Shown piece by piece: positions 37,681-49,400 of a DNA stretch of 64,000 bases. The stretch's first letter is position 1. Every line of letters starts with the position of its first letter. This DNA comes from Epiperipatus broadwayi (Eukaryota > Onychophora > Udeonychophora > Euonychophora > Peripatidae): assembly GCA_028023455.1 (NCBI GenBank), contig JAQFVV010000001.1, positions 24,419,401-24,483,400 of the forward strand. Reading direction: 5' to 3'. Under the pieces are notes generated by a model, which ran no database searches, was not told where the DNA came from, and saw only the letters and a program-made list of their open reading frames with translations. Both the position numbers and the translations under genes were made by a program.

Positions 37681-38013
37681 TTGAAGTCATGAATCTCTCA
37701 GCTATGTCCAAGAAAAACCTGTTATGCACCTTCCCATTCTTCACTATCCCATTTCCACATCATCTTTGTCCATTATCCTTTGTATCTAGAGCCCTTATCT
37801 TTTTCCAACCCCAGTTTAAATAAAGATCAAAACCCACTTTGAATACAATCACTTGGTCTATATTTATTCTCCAACATTTCATTTATCTTTCTTACATAAC
37901 CTGTTGAATAAATAACTAGTTTCTTCATTTATGTTTATATTCCCTTGTTGTCAGTGATCTTGTTAGAGCTTAAATAGTAAACTACTTTCCCTGTTATTGT
38001 CATAAATTAACTC

Positions 38014-38029
38014 ACATCCAATATTGTTT
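38014..38029. repeat. Target-site duplication of the retrocopy, left
   Basis: ACATCCAATATTGTTT, matching 39311-39326 exactly. It directly abuts the poly(T). Confidence 0.8.
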
Positions 38030-39310
38030 TTTTTTTTTTATTAAGGTAAAAAAAAACACAGGTGACTGATCACCAGCTACATGATATTACAGTGTTCAAT
38101 GTTACAAGGTAAAAACAAAGTAACATACGCTCGATAAAAAAACATATCCACAAAAGGATTGTATAACCTTACTCAATATGTATCTGTATATGGACGAGCA
38201 CAGATCTGCACTGCCCAAGAACAATCCATCAAGGGAGTGCAGCAGCCCATCAGAGCAGTAAAGGTGCTGAAAACTTTGACCCTGTACCCTCCCAGCAGTT
38301 TTTCTGGAAGCGGCAATAATTGTCAACAGCCCGCACCCACAAACCAGACCCCCAATGATTGCCATCATCAACCCCTGTGAAAGAAATGATGAGTGCAGAC
38401 CCATGCTCACCAATGCAACAGTTGGATTTAATGTAGTCTGGAATCAAGCCAGATTTACTTGCACACCATTTGTCCATATCACCTAGCACACTGAGGTCAA
38501 TGGAGCTGAAAGTCTGTTTGTAATCATTATCAACCTTCTGTGTCTGCAAATGTTCACAATACCTGTTCAATTTACCCAACTATAAAGTCCCTCAGGGTTC
38601 ATTATGGTTATTATTTGTTCATACTAATTGGATTCTGCTTCTTTGGATTGAATTCTAGGTCTTGATTAGGAATCAAGGATTCAGTTGTATAATCTGAAAG
38701 TTTATTGTTAAAGCTTGAAATAACTAAAAGAGGATGAATCATTTGTAGCTTCAATGTCTCTGCTCATGTCTAAAACATCATTTGTACTAATTTTGCCTTT
38801 AAATCATTGTTTGTTTTTTGCTGAGGAATCATTTCGTTGTAATTCTGTGTTGATTTGAAAATTTTTATTTTTGTGATGCCCCAATCACACCAGAAATGGG
38901 CTAATAACTTCTGTTGTGATCATTGGTGAAACTTGATTTTTGTGCAGGAAGATAGCTTAAGTCATAATCTATAATGTTCAATTCTAAAATTGAGATCGAA
39001 TTAAAATTCAAAATAATTTATTCGACCTGTTCAACACAATGATATCATAACATTATTCCTATGAACAATTTAACACTAGGATTTTTCTTTCTTTCTTAAT
39101 TTTATGATTAATTTTTGTATCTATAATGTTCCTTATGTTGTTTTCTGTCTTCCCTGACTGGTTTTCAGCTATAGAAACTTGTTTAACAATATTAATATCT
39201 CATGCAGAGATAAAGTTCTTAAAACTATTTTTGTTAACGTTTTTATTTTCAGCATTTTCAATGAGATTTAATATCCAAATGTTTTCTCTTTTTATTCTAT
39301 CAAAAAAATT
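38030..39310 (-). pseudogene. Retroposed copy of an unidentified transcript, with poly(A) and 16-bp target duplication
   Basis: ACATCCAATATTGTTT occurs exactly at 38014-38029 and 39311-39326. Between them lies 1.28 kb whose minus-strand 3' end is AATAAA running into a poly(A) tract (poly(T) on plus at 38030-38039). These are marks of LINE-mediated retroposition. The most GC-rich part (38,100-38,580) holds two overlapping minus-strand frames: 38250-38579 (CEHLQTQKVDNDYKQTFSS, later DYIKSNCCIGEHGS) and 38102-38413, which contains a hydrophobic span (MMAIIGGLVCGCGLLTIIAA). The second could be a membrane segment following the first after a frameshift. A weak likeness to a tetraspanin last loop and TM4 is noted but not claimed. 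A Lys- and Asn-rich open stretch lies at the 5' end (about 39,130-39,300). Confidence 0.7.
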
Positions 39311-39326
39311 ACATCCAATATTGTTT
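39311..39326. repeat. Target-site duplication of the retrocopy, right
   Basis: ACATCCAATATTGTTT, identical to 38014-38029. The sequence continues with ACTATATATTC of the host LINE. Confidence 0.8.
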
Positions 39327-41929
39327 ACTATATATTCAAGCTTTTTACTCTCCATGACCAGTTTTATTAATAAATCTAGTCTAACCCAGTTTTTGCCACT
39401 ATAACATTAAACAATCATCCCATTTTGTATAAGTCTTTATTCAAATCTTTTGCATACCGTACTACCTTTCTTACCAATCTTGTTGCCTCCCTTTTATTCA
39501 TAACCCAATTAAATATACTATTTTGGCCATTCTTACTATCCATAAATTGGCAACCTACCATTTTCATTTTGTCTCATATAAAAACTTAACCACTCCATTT
39601 CTCCTTGAATTGCCTAATTTGCTAACATCTGCATCTAATCCACCTTCCTTATTTTTTTGTACTTTTTCCAAGTAATCTTAACACCCCTTTTCTAACACAT
39701 CATTACCACAGATTAACTCTGCTACTCCTTTCCATACAATTCTTGCTACATCATATTTTATATGAAAATATTGTTAATTTCTTTACCATTTCCTTCATTT
39801 ATTAATCCCCCCCTCCCAATTCCTCCAAGCAATTCCTGATTATCTAAGACAATTTCCAAATAGTTATACCTATTCATCACACTAAACTTTATATCTCACA
39901 AGAAAAATTTTCCCCCCAGCATTGCTTTTGATTTTTCTTCACTAAATTTGCTCACTATCTCCTTAGTTATTACTGCAAGTTAGCACAACTTTCATATCTT
40001 CCCTACCTTATGTACATAAGAAAATATCAGCAAATAAGACCTGATAATGTATACACTCCCTTGCCATCTACCTCTTTTCCTAATGCCCTTTCCATTTTTC
40101 TCATACCAAGAGGTTACCTAGGGCATCCTTGCCTTAGTACCACTTCATTTTAAACTGATTCTATATTTCCTAATTGATATGTATAATTATTTTCATCTCT
40201 TAATAAGATTCACTAAAATCCCATCCATTCCAAATTTACTAAACTTACACATTATTTCTATTCACTCTATTATACACCTTCTTTATATCTATAGATTATA
40301 TATAATTGCCTGTTTACCAACTCCATTCTACGAGTTGTGACTACAAATAAACTACTTCCACACTTATTCATTCTAAAACCTCTTTGCATTTCTATATTTT
40401 CTTCTGACCATTTTGCAAAAACTTTATACACCACCAATATTACTGCTACCAGTCTAAAATTATTTATCTTACTACGTCTTTACCCTTTTCCTTTAAATAG
40501 CCTCTATTGTATTATTTAAGCTAACTGGGAATTTAGTCTTCCTGTGCCTCATTAAAGTATAATTTAAGTTTGCCCTATTTCACAAATTCATCTCCATCTT
40601 TGCTGCCCATTTTTCAATTTCTTCTCCTGCCTTTCATTTTCGGTAAAACTATTTCCATTATTGTGCTTTTATGATTATCATTCTGTCCACATCTAACATT
40701 TTTTCAATATACATTACATACTTAAAATTATCTCCAATTCTCTAGAATTACACTTTCTAATCATTTAGTAATACTATTTCTCCCCCCTACATTTCTTCTT
40801 TTAATATTTCCAAATTTTTTTTACTAGTCTCTTCCACTTTTGTTATCTTCCAATAATTTGACTAATTTCATTCTCCCTATATAATTATTTATTTTAGCCA
40901 ATTTTTTATTTAGTTTTCCCATTTAATATTAACATCTTTTTCACTTTGTTCTTAATAGCACATTTATTAGTTTTTTCTGAATACTCTCACCTAAAACCCT
41001 ATTTGCCACTTTTTCTATTTTACCACATCAATTTTTATATTCATTCCAAACTCTTCCATAACTTTTTATTTTATATTCTTATCACTCACCATCCATCTTT
41101 CACTATTCTTTCTTTTATTATTTTCCATCACATTACTATTCATTTCTATTATAATTTATAATCACTATTACATAATCTCTCATTATCAAAAACTTTAATT
41201 TTTCCATATTTATTCACTCCCTCTATCTACTAATACGTAATCTATTATTTCTAGACCATGTGTATTGTCCCTCATAAATTTCCAATGTTCAAATTTCACT
41301 GCCCATTCTTGATATCCAAGTCAATTTCAATATGCCCATTCATATCCCCTATAACCATAATTTCCCTCTATTTTTGAAACTATATCCTTAGTCATTCATA
41401 TATGCTATTGTTCCACTCCATTATAGTTTGACTATCTCCAATGGTCACATATATTAGTCACCATCCATCCATCTTCCTAACTTTATCTCAAACCATAAAT
41501 GTTCGACACTTTCAGTATTTATTTTTTTGACATTACTCCTATACTGTGACTATTTTTCTTTTCTATTTATAACCTGCCATACCAAATTTTCCAGTGTAGA
41601 TTCTTCCTTTAGATGAGTTTCCACTATTGCTAATACTTCAAGCTCTTCATTTTTAATTGCTTTAATTCCAATCACTTTCCTGCCACCTCGCACATTCAAA
41701 TATCCAATTTCTTCCTGCCCTTTTACAAGTTCTTTAGTTTCTTCTCTATTATATTCGTAGTTAATCATTAATTTTACTGTCTGTCTCTCTCCACATCTAC
41801 ATAAGCTATGCTTTGTTTACTTCTTACAACCCATTCATCCTTAACTTTCTTTTTGTTAATACTATAATTTAAACCCCTACCCCCTCCTCCATTACAAATT
41901 TCCCCAAAATATATTTTTCATAAATCAAG

Positions 41930-42330
41930 CTGCCCAATGCATTGCTTTGCCAAATGCAATCAACCTTTGCTGTATAGCTCCGTCTAATAAAAAAAACCCA
42001 AATCCACGAACAGTATTTCTATCAGTTTTTCCAATCTCATTTATAGAACTTGCCCTAACATACACTTGTCGAATATTGGTAGTAATCCAACTATTACTCT
42101 TCATTCAACTGTATTCAAACTACTAATCAATTCTTTGTACTCATCCATTTACTCTACGATGGCTGACAAATTATCCCCACCACAATAAACAACTCTACTC
42201 CTGTTTATTTACTTTACCCGTAACATCCCCAATTCTAGCTAAAGGCATTCATATTCTTACATATCTACTTTACCTTGCAATTACATCTAAACATCCTTTA
42301 ATTAGCGAGTCTCTTATCAAAATTGTCAGT
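41930..42330 (-). pseudogene. LINE ORF1 with SGNH/GDSL-esterase-like blocks, degenerate
   Basis: Reading the minus strand from about 42,320: RDSLIKGCLDVIAR (block I, GDSL position with Arg for Gly), then LARIGDVTGKVNK, VVYCGGDNLSAIVE-like codons near 42,170-42,200 (block III GxND, here GGDN), a central LPIFDK, and FLLDGAIQQRLIAFGKAMHW near 41,945-41,990. The last is at the block V D-x-x-H position, and the His is lost or displaced. Esterase-like ORF1 proteins are known from CR1/L2-type LINEs. The order and spacing of the blocks fit that protein. Stops interrupt the frame. Upstream of the APE endonuclease by about 170 bp, in the same orientation. Confidence 0.5.
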
Positions 42331-43000
42331 TTATTTTCCCTATTTCATCTGAAACATTTTCAACCTTTTGAACTTATCTATTTCATTTTTATTCATTAAC
42401 TCCTTAACCTGCTCACACTTTATACTTCTACATCTTTTACCTATTCCTTCATCTTCTTTGGCTAACTATCCCCATTGCACTACTTATTTATATCTATATT
42501 TCATCACCATAAAAACATGCTCCATTTTATCGACCATATCTACATTTTTTACTCTAAACTTTTTATGCTCAAAACCACTTTTTCATCTTTTATCATATTT
42601 ATACATAATCTACACAACCATACACCCTTTATATCCTTCCTAGTCTTATTTAAACATTTAGTAAAAAACCTCACCAGTTACTGAACACACTACCAAAGCA
42701 TACTCAATTTCTTCTGAGTCGTACATGCAATGTGCTATACACATGCAGTACCCATTTCCTTTTTTTAATCCCCCTATTCTATATTTAAATTTGTGATTTT
42801 TCTACAACTCTCCAAACCTCTCTATACAAAATCCCCCTCCCCCAATAATGGAATGAGAAACACATGCTCCCCTAAAACTTAGTTACCCCTCTTTCTCAAA
42901 ATGAATCAATTTAAAATTTTATTAGCAAACCACTTAAAATCCCACTACAAACATTAGCAATATTTTTCTTCAATTTTTCCAAATCCAATTAAATTTCTTT
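42331..43000 (-). other. Probable 5' leader of the minus-strand LINE
   Basis: The same pyrimidine-rich (plus) composition as the LINE body continues to about 43,000. Plus-strand open frames here (42368-42643, 42475-42684) are antisense shadows. Confidence 0.4.
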
Positions 43001-43180
43001 ACTCCAACTCCCTTTTCTCATCCACTCTCTAGACCAGTGGTTTCTACGAATTCCCAAGGGTCCCTGTGATCGCTGAAGGAAAATTGCTTTGCTCCAACTC
43101 CCTTTTCTCATCCACTCTAAACCAGTGGTTCCTACGAATTCCCAGGGGCTCTTGTAACCGCTGAAAAGCCCATGGCAAAC
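43001..43180 (+). repeat. Tandem duplication carrying the hAT left end
   Basis: CTCCAACTCCCTTTTCTCAT, then TCCACTCT, CAGTGGTT and CTACGAATTCCCA occur twice about 90 bp apart (from 43001 and from 43091). The duplicated unit spans LINE flank, target duplication and hAT terminal repeat. Probably a replication or repair slip at the transposon end. Confidence 0.8.
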
Positions 43181-43949
43181 AAAAATAACTTTAGAGGTGT
43201 GAGAAAGGTTTAATATAAAGTAAATTTGTCTTTTTCATTATGAAAAGTTAAAATAGCAATAAATTGGTAGCCATTTTTAGATCCAGAGTAAAATATAAGT
43301 ACAGATAGGTACGTAAAATACAAGTAATGACAAGCATCGAATAGTGGGAGTTAGGCTGACCGTGGATGTCTATCCATATAATATGCAAGTTCAAACAGGA
43401 ATGGAATCTTATTGCTACATGCAATAACTTATCTAAATTTGGCATACAAAAAAAGCCACTACTAAACAATTTGGTTGTTTTATGCACAGTATGAAATGCA
43501 TGCAACAAATTTTCCTAGTTTTGACCAAAAAGCAGTATCATTTTTTTGTACTGGTACAAAGATAGTGTAGGTTACCCAAGTATTTTAGATACAATTGATA
43601 TCTGTGTATATTAAATTTATTTAAGCAAAGTTATACTTATGTTAAAAGTTAATTAAAATATTAGTTTTATATTTTACCAATATTACATTTTATTTATTAA
43701 TTTGTTTGATAATTATTTTTCTTGAAAAATAAATAATAAAATTAGTAATAAATGTGTACCTATACAATTTGTGAAACTTATCAAAAATTTTATCCTTATA
43801 TTTTAAACAATTGATGCGAGCATTGTGGCATTTCATTTTAAAAATAAAACAAAATATTAATCAAGTGTTTTTTGCAAAGAATTTTATTTTTTATATCTTA
43901 AAATTGTGCCCCATTTCTAGGTAACAGTACGAGTGAGATGAAGAAAAAA

Positions 43950-45560
43950 TGCAGAGAATAGTGTTGAAAATTTAAAATATGGCTTCCTTTCGTTACCAGA
44001 AAATAGTACTTTACCTATGTGCCTTTTATGCAATAAAACTGTCAAACTAATCAATGAAATCTAAGCTAAAGGAACATTTGACAAAAGTCCATAGCAACAA
44101 AAAAGATAAAAAATTTAACTTTTTAAAAGTCAAAGAAAGATATTTGAAAACTCTATCATTGCAACAGCATCTGAGTGAGATGACAATGGATTGCAGGCTT
44201 CTTATATTTCTTTAATGGTTGCAAAGTCTGGAAAGCCTCACCATTGATGAACTTATTCTACCAGCTGCGAGGTAACATGCACCATGCTGCATAAACCAGT
44301 TTTCGATATTATAAAGAAAACTCTGCTGAGCAATAATACATTACAAAGGATTGACGAAATGGCTGCGAGTTGAAAATTCTTTGTGAATACTTAAAAACAT
44401 CTAAATTCTCTATACAATTTAACAAATCAACTTTGCCAAGAAATGAAGCTTTACTTTTAGCCTATACAAGATTTGTAAAAGAAATATTTTCCAAGAATTG
44501 TTATTTGTCAAATATTTCATAACTGATATGAAAGGTGAAAATATTTGAATTAAAAAAGATTTTTCAATATAAAAGTTCTATCCTTAAGTAATAGTCTTCG
44601 TTGCTACTGACAGTGCTCCAGAAAGTCGAATGAGGCTTTCTGGCATACTTAAAAACAAATTATACCGAATATATTATTTGTACACTGTATCATTCATTGA
44701 TAACATTATTGCCAAAAATCTTAGTGAACGCTTGCCTGGTTCACTAGATTGTCATTAGCAGTTAATAAAATCAAAAGGAATGCCTTAAATGAGATTATTT
44801 GCTCAACTTTGTATAGAAAATGATAATCGTTTATTACTTAACATGGAAGTTTATTGGTATCTAAAAGTGCATGTTTGAATCGATTTTATGCACTTTGATT
44901 CAGTATTGGAATTTGTGGAAAAAATTTGTGTCTTGATTTCATTAATTCAAAAATGACATTTCATATGACCGACTTATTTGCCAAATTTAGTGATCGATTA
45001 AATTTAATCATAATTAAAATTATAATATCTGTGCTTATTGCAAACTTAAGCTACATAAACAGAACTTGTGGAAAGAATGCTTCGTTTACAAATCTTTCAA
45101 AGTTACAAAAAAAAAATTCTTTGCTTGCTTATTGTCAGCACTTAATGGCTCTTTATTCTGACCTTAGCCAAAGATTTGCAGACATTCTTTACTTGGTTAT
45201 CTCCGATGGGTGTTGGACCCTTTTGCAAGTAGACCAACAAACTCAGATGAATCCATACTAATATAGGAGCAATTTATTGAATTATCCACAAATGTGGGAG
45301 TTAAAACCAATGTTTGAACAAGGATACCACAAATTCTGGTTACAAAAACATATCAATTTTATATCCTGCATTATGGGTTACTGTATAGAAGCTGCCAATT
45401 GCTTTCCCATTTTCCTATTTAGTAGAACGTGGATTTAGTGGTTACGAGTCTCATCACGAAAAAAACAAACTGTAAATTCGTGGAGACTTATGAATGTTAT
45501 TCATAAACATACATAAGTTCATATCATCCATTAGGTTCACCCACCTCATTGAAAAAAATA
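43950..45560 (+). pseudogene. ZBED5-like hAT transposase, frameshifted
   Basis: Order of blocks on plus: STLPMCLLCNKTVKLINE near 44,010 (BED-type zinc finger), VAKSGKPHH near 44,220, IIKKTLLSNNTLQRIDEMAA near 44,310, then in other frames ATDSAPES-like codons near 44,600 and the block NRFYAL near 44,880. LDFINSKMTFHMTDLFAKFS begins the open frame at 44926-45261. FEQGYHKFWLQKHI lies near 45,315, and the C-terminal dimerisation region VERGFS-like (LFSRTWI in frame) near 45,420. Several stops and frameshifts inactivate it. hAT transposases cut and rejoin the element ends through an RNase H-like DDE domain. Confidence 0.8.
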
Positions 45561-45650
45561 TGCATTTTTGTAATTTAAAATAAGCTATAATTTCAATAAA
45601 ATTATTTTAAATATCAAAATGTTTTACTTATATTTTATTTTTACGTCACC

Positions 45651-45905
45651 ACTTACCATTCAAAACATCAAAGTTAATTTTGTAATTTTTATATTATGTA
45701 GTTTGAATTATTTTACTTGGGGGTTTCATAGTCAGGTTTTTACTATAAGGCCACTTACCATTCAAAACATCATAGTTAATTTTGTAATTTTTATAGTATG
45801 TAGTTATGTTGAATTACTTTACTTGGGGGTTTCATAGTCAGGTTTTTGCTATAAGGCATCCTTTACTTGGGGGTTTCATAGTCAGGTTTTTGCTATAAGG
45901 CATCC
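45651..45905 (+). repeat. Tandem repeat, unit about 102 bp, two and a half copies
   Basis: ACTTACCATTCAAAACATCA starts unit 1 at 45651 and unit 2 at 45753. A shorter repeat of TTTACTTGGGGGTTTCATAG (period 44) adds a third partial copy at 45862. It lies in the 3' part of the hAT element. The open frame 45619-45837 is a by-product of the repeat. Confidence 0.85.
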
Positions 45906-46365
45906 CATGGGCATAAGTTTGGGTACTGTTCTAAACAAATATTCCCCAGCAACAGAAATTTACCTTGCAGTGTCCTAAAAACTTGTAATTTTCTAATATT
46001 TAGATTACTTTCGTCCATCATGATGTAACAAATATATTCAGATTATAATTTTCATACAGAAACTTACTTATAAAAAGCCTGAATTTTTTAAAAAATCAAT
46101 CAGTTTATAGATTAAAGATTTTCAACAGTATATGAAATATAAAAGCCAAAGTTTACAATTTATTGGTAATTATTTACTTTCTGTAAATATTAACATAAAA
46201 CAATAAATTAACTAACATGCAGCTACTTTTATGTCAACATGCCACTCTAAAGAATATAATTTATGAAACAAAATACAAGCATTATGATAAAAGATCAAGC
46301 TTCCATTCTTAGTTTTTGTTGCATATGCAAAATTTTTTGCTGTTAAATAAATATAAGAACAAATT

Positions 46366-46474
46366 GTCTTGCATTGGTGGTCGAGAGGTCAGTGCAACTG
46401 CCTTGCACTAGCAGGCAGTTGCCCGGGTTGCGGGTTCGCGTCCCGGCCGATGCTATGACACTTAAAAAAAAAAA
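46366..46474 (+). mobile_element. tRNA-derived SINE, family A, best-preserved copy
   Basis: GTCTTGCATTGGTGGTCGAG, A box TGGTCGAGAGGTCAGTG, B box GCGGGTTCGCGTCCCGG, end GGCCGATGCTATGACAC, then A11. Flanked by AAGAACAAATT on both sides (46355-46365 and after the tail), a plausible 11-bp target duplication. Both pol III boxes are intact, so it could be transcribed. Confidence 0.9.
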
Positions 46475-49400
46475 GAACAAATTTATTTTTCTTTCATCTT
46501 TAACATATTACTTGTTATTCCTTTTTCTTTACTCAAACTTTTTAAAGCGACAAGTATAAGAATATTTTTAAATAATTTCTTCTTTTAAGTGATGACTATT
46601 CATATTTACAAAATTTCCTAATCATTAAAAAGTACTAAAAGTTAAGAAGTAGTAATATTTACCTGTATAATCTTAGTTAGGGTTCCAAATCAGTATGATA
46701 ACTCTATAGAACTAAAAACGTTTTTCTCTTAACCATAGTAAATATTTAATTAAAAATTAACTAGCATTAAATACTAAATAAAGAAAATATAAAACAATAA
46801 CACTTTTACTAAAAATTCATTTAAAAACATTTTCAAGATAATTGATTGCTTTAGAAAATTTTATTTACATCATTTTCAACTTTTTATATTAACATTGAAT
46901 AAAATTATTTTATTTTCCAAATTATTATTAATCATTCCTCAATTTTTACCTTAAATAAGGAGAGGGATAAAAAAAAAATCACCCAAAAAATTATTTAAGA
47001 GCCGATATTTTTATTTTATTTTCATGGACCAAATAAATGTGTTTGCTTTTTTTTTTTTAAATATTTATCTGCCTTATTTAAGAAAATAATAAAATAATGT
47101 GGGGATAAACTAAAAATCACTGAAATTCTGCTGGATTAAACTCAATAATAATAAAAAAAAAAGTTAAGCCATTAGAAGAAAAATTGTTTAACGATGTTAG
47201 GTACATTTTTTAAAAATATATCTTCATATTATTAAAGGCAAAAAAAAAATTCTTTGTACAGATAAATAACTTATACAAAATGTGGAAATACTCTTATATA
47301 CATTTTTTGGTTAAGTAATAATAAAAAAGAAAACTTTAAACATTTCGGCACACCTTTACAAAAAATATTTAGTCCAAAACCTGTACACATTTTATTTAAA
47401 GATAATAAAACCTAAAAAAAAAAAAGGGGGGGGGGGATAAATTATTTTGCTCAAATTATAAGTAAAAAAAAAATTTTTTTTTTACATATTTATCTGAATG
47501 TTAAACAATTTTATCTATGGCTTCTCTTATCAAGTTTCACATTTAAATAAGCAGCAATATTCAACATTATTTTAAAAAGCTCAATTTTGACTTTTTTTTT
47601 TAAAAAAAAAGGGGGGTGGAAAAAATCACAGCAAAAAAAAAAAAAAGTTCTTGATGAAACAACGAATGACATGAAACAAAAGAAAAGCCAGAAAACTGTA
47701 AAGAGAAATTATTTTAAAATATACTGATGTTAATTTTTCAAGAAAAAGCAAAATTGATATGTTTCAGTTCACCTTCCAGGGGAATAAAGAAGCAAAAAAA
47801 AAAAAAAATTATTGAACAAACAATGAGTTTTTGTAAAAATCTGATTCAATTTTCTAAAGTTGAACAAATGAAAAAAAAATGTGTGAGCATGTTGTACACA
47901 CTTGATTATCAACTGTTAAATTATAATGCTATTTTTAAGTTCACTTGATACAAATAATGCAGAAATATTTTGAAAACTGTTTGCTATGTTTTACCTGCTT
48001 ACATATAATTATTAAGACAGTCAGACAGTCTTTTATGAATGAAGAGAAATAATTTTTCAACTGGAAAATTTAAACAACTTACTGGGCTTCAACATAAATT
48101 AAACACCTAATAAATGTAACATTCATTAAATTTTAAGACTGGTTAATCACATATTGTGCAAAACATAAAATAGTTATAAAATTCGATAAATTTTCTGGAG
48201 TTGACGAAAATAACTATTTATCAAAAAATTGTAATTTAATATTTCTGTATTTGCATCTAACTGAACATTAGCATTTTTATTGATTTGCATTAATTGCAAT
48301 TATTTACATTATCATTACAGTGGATAATCAAGATAGAATTGTCTGTATACACACACATATATTTATATAAAAAAAAGTGGTTAGAATTGTCAAACACAAT
48401 TTCTAGAAATTTTTTAATTATATAAATTTATCACATAAAATCTTAAACCCCACCCCCAATATATTTGACTTTAATGATATTCTTTTGTAGAATTCATAAT
48501 TACAAAAACAAGTATCCAGTTTTACTTAATGGACAAAATTCAAATAGTTTTTGTTAAAAAAAGATTTGCTTGCTTTAATGCATTCACTATAGCAAGAGAT
48601 ACACTTCACTTCATTTTTGTATTTATATAATAATACATAAAGACTTCCAGTCACGTGTACATCTCAAATTATTATGGCATATTCTAAGTGATCAAGTTTA
48701 TATAACAATCACTATGTAATACTATTTTCTTTGTGAAATATTTCACAATGTGATTTTGGCAACTCAAAATATTTAAGTGCATGGAAAAGAAAATTTGGTT
48801 ATATGGATGATTTCAAACAAAATAAGTTCACAACATGTGGTACATAAATGGCATTATAAAAAAATGCTTAAACATGGCCTTAATTAGGATATAAATTTCT
48901 TTAAATTAAATTTATTAACAGAATATCTATGTGCTCCCCCTCTCAAACTAATGTGAAATTTAATGAGCTGTACAATTCGATAAAATTTTTATTATTTGGT
49001 CAATATCTTTGCTCACATTCTTGCTATTAAATATACTCATCTCAAATTGGTAAAAAATTATCTAAATTACATAGAACTTTAAAAAAAAATTCATTAGAAA
49101 CTTGAAGCCATTATAATAGACATTTATATATATATCAGCCATATAATCATATTTTCAAACTATTTGAACCAGTTCAGTTTATTAAAAATTATTAACAAAA
49201 AAAAAACAACTCCAAAGTTATTCAGTTGAGTTTTGTGATATCTTCCCTTTTTAAACATATTGATAAATCATGGATTTCAATTTTTAAGTTAGTGCAATAT
49301 TGCAAAGGACCAGGCATGCCTATGATTCATCTTTTTTTTTTTTTAGTTTCCTGTCTATCAAAAAGTCTTCATGAAAAATATAATAAGAATTAATGTATAT

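Larger units (their letters stand above)
37690..41770 (-). pseudogene. CR1-superfamily-like LINE ORF2 (APE endonuclease + RT), broken
   Basis: The minus strand is unusually purine-rich here. At 41,550-41,768 an open stretch contains IGYLNVRGGRKVIGIKAIKN and LAIVETHLKEE, the opening of an APE endonuclease with catalytic ET. The RT follows: VLRQGCPR near 40,117-40,140 (motif LRQGCPLSP) and LFADIFLMY near 40,010-40,045, where functional copies have FADD. The frame runs on to about 37,690. It is interrupted by the retrocopy at 38030-39310. Many stops and frameshifts. The esterase-like ORF1 upstream favours a CR1/L2-type element. The 3' end cannot be placed to the base. Confidence 0.7.
43123..45928 (+). 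mobile_element. hAT transposon, ZBED5-like, with 8-bp target duplication
   Basis: The left end is CAGTGGTTCCTACGAATTCC and the right end, inverted, is CAGTACCCAAACTTATGCCC, both fitting hAT terminal repeats. The flanking octamers CTCTAAAC (43115-43122) and TTCTAAAC (45929-45936) agree at seven of eight positions, as expected of a hAT target duplication. It holds a plus-strand transposase relic (about 43950-45560) and a tandem repeat block near its 3' end (45651-45905). It abuts the 5' side of the CR1-like LINE. Confidence 0.85.

Noticed and set aside
38159-38380. Plus-strand open frame of 73 residues in the retrocopy
   Set aside because: It is antisense to the two minus-strand frames, and the poly(A) tract gives minus as the transcript strand.
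42368-42684. Plus-strand open frames rich in Ser, Leu and Tyr
   Set aside because: Pyrimidine-rich antisense of the minus-strand LINE.
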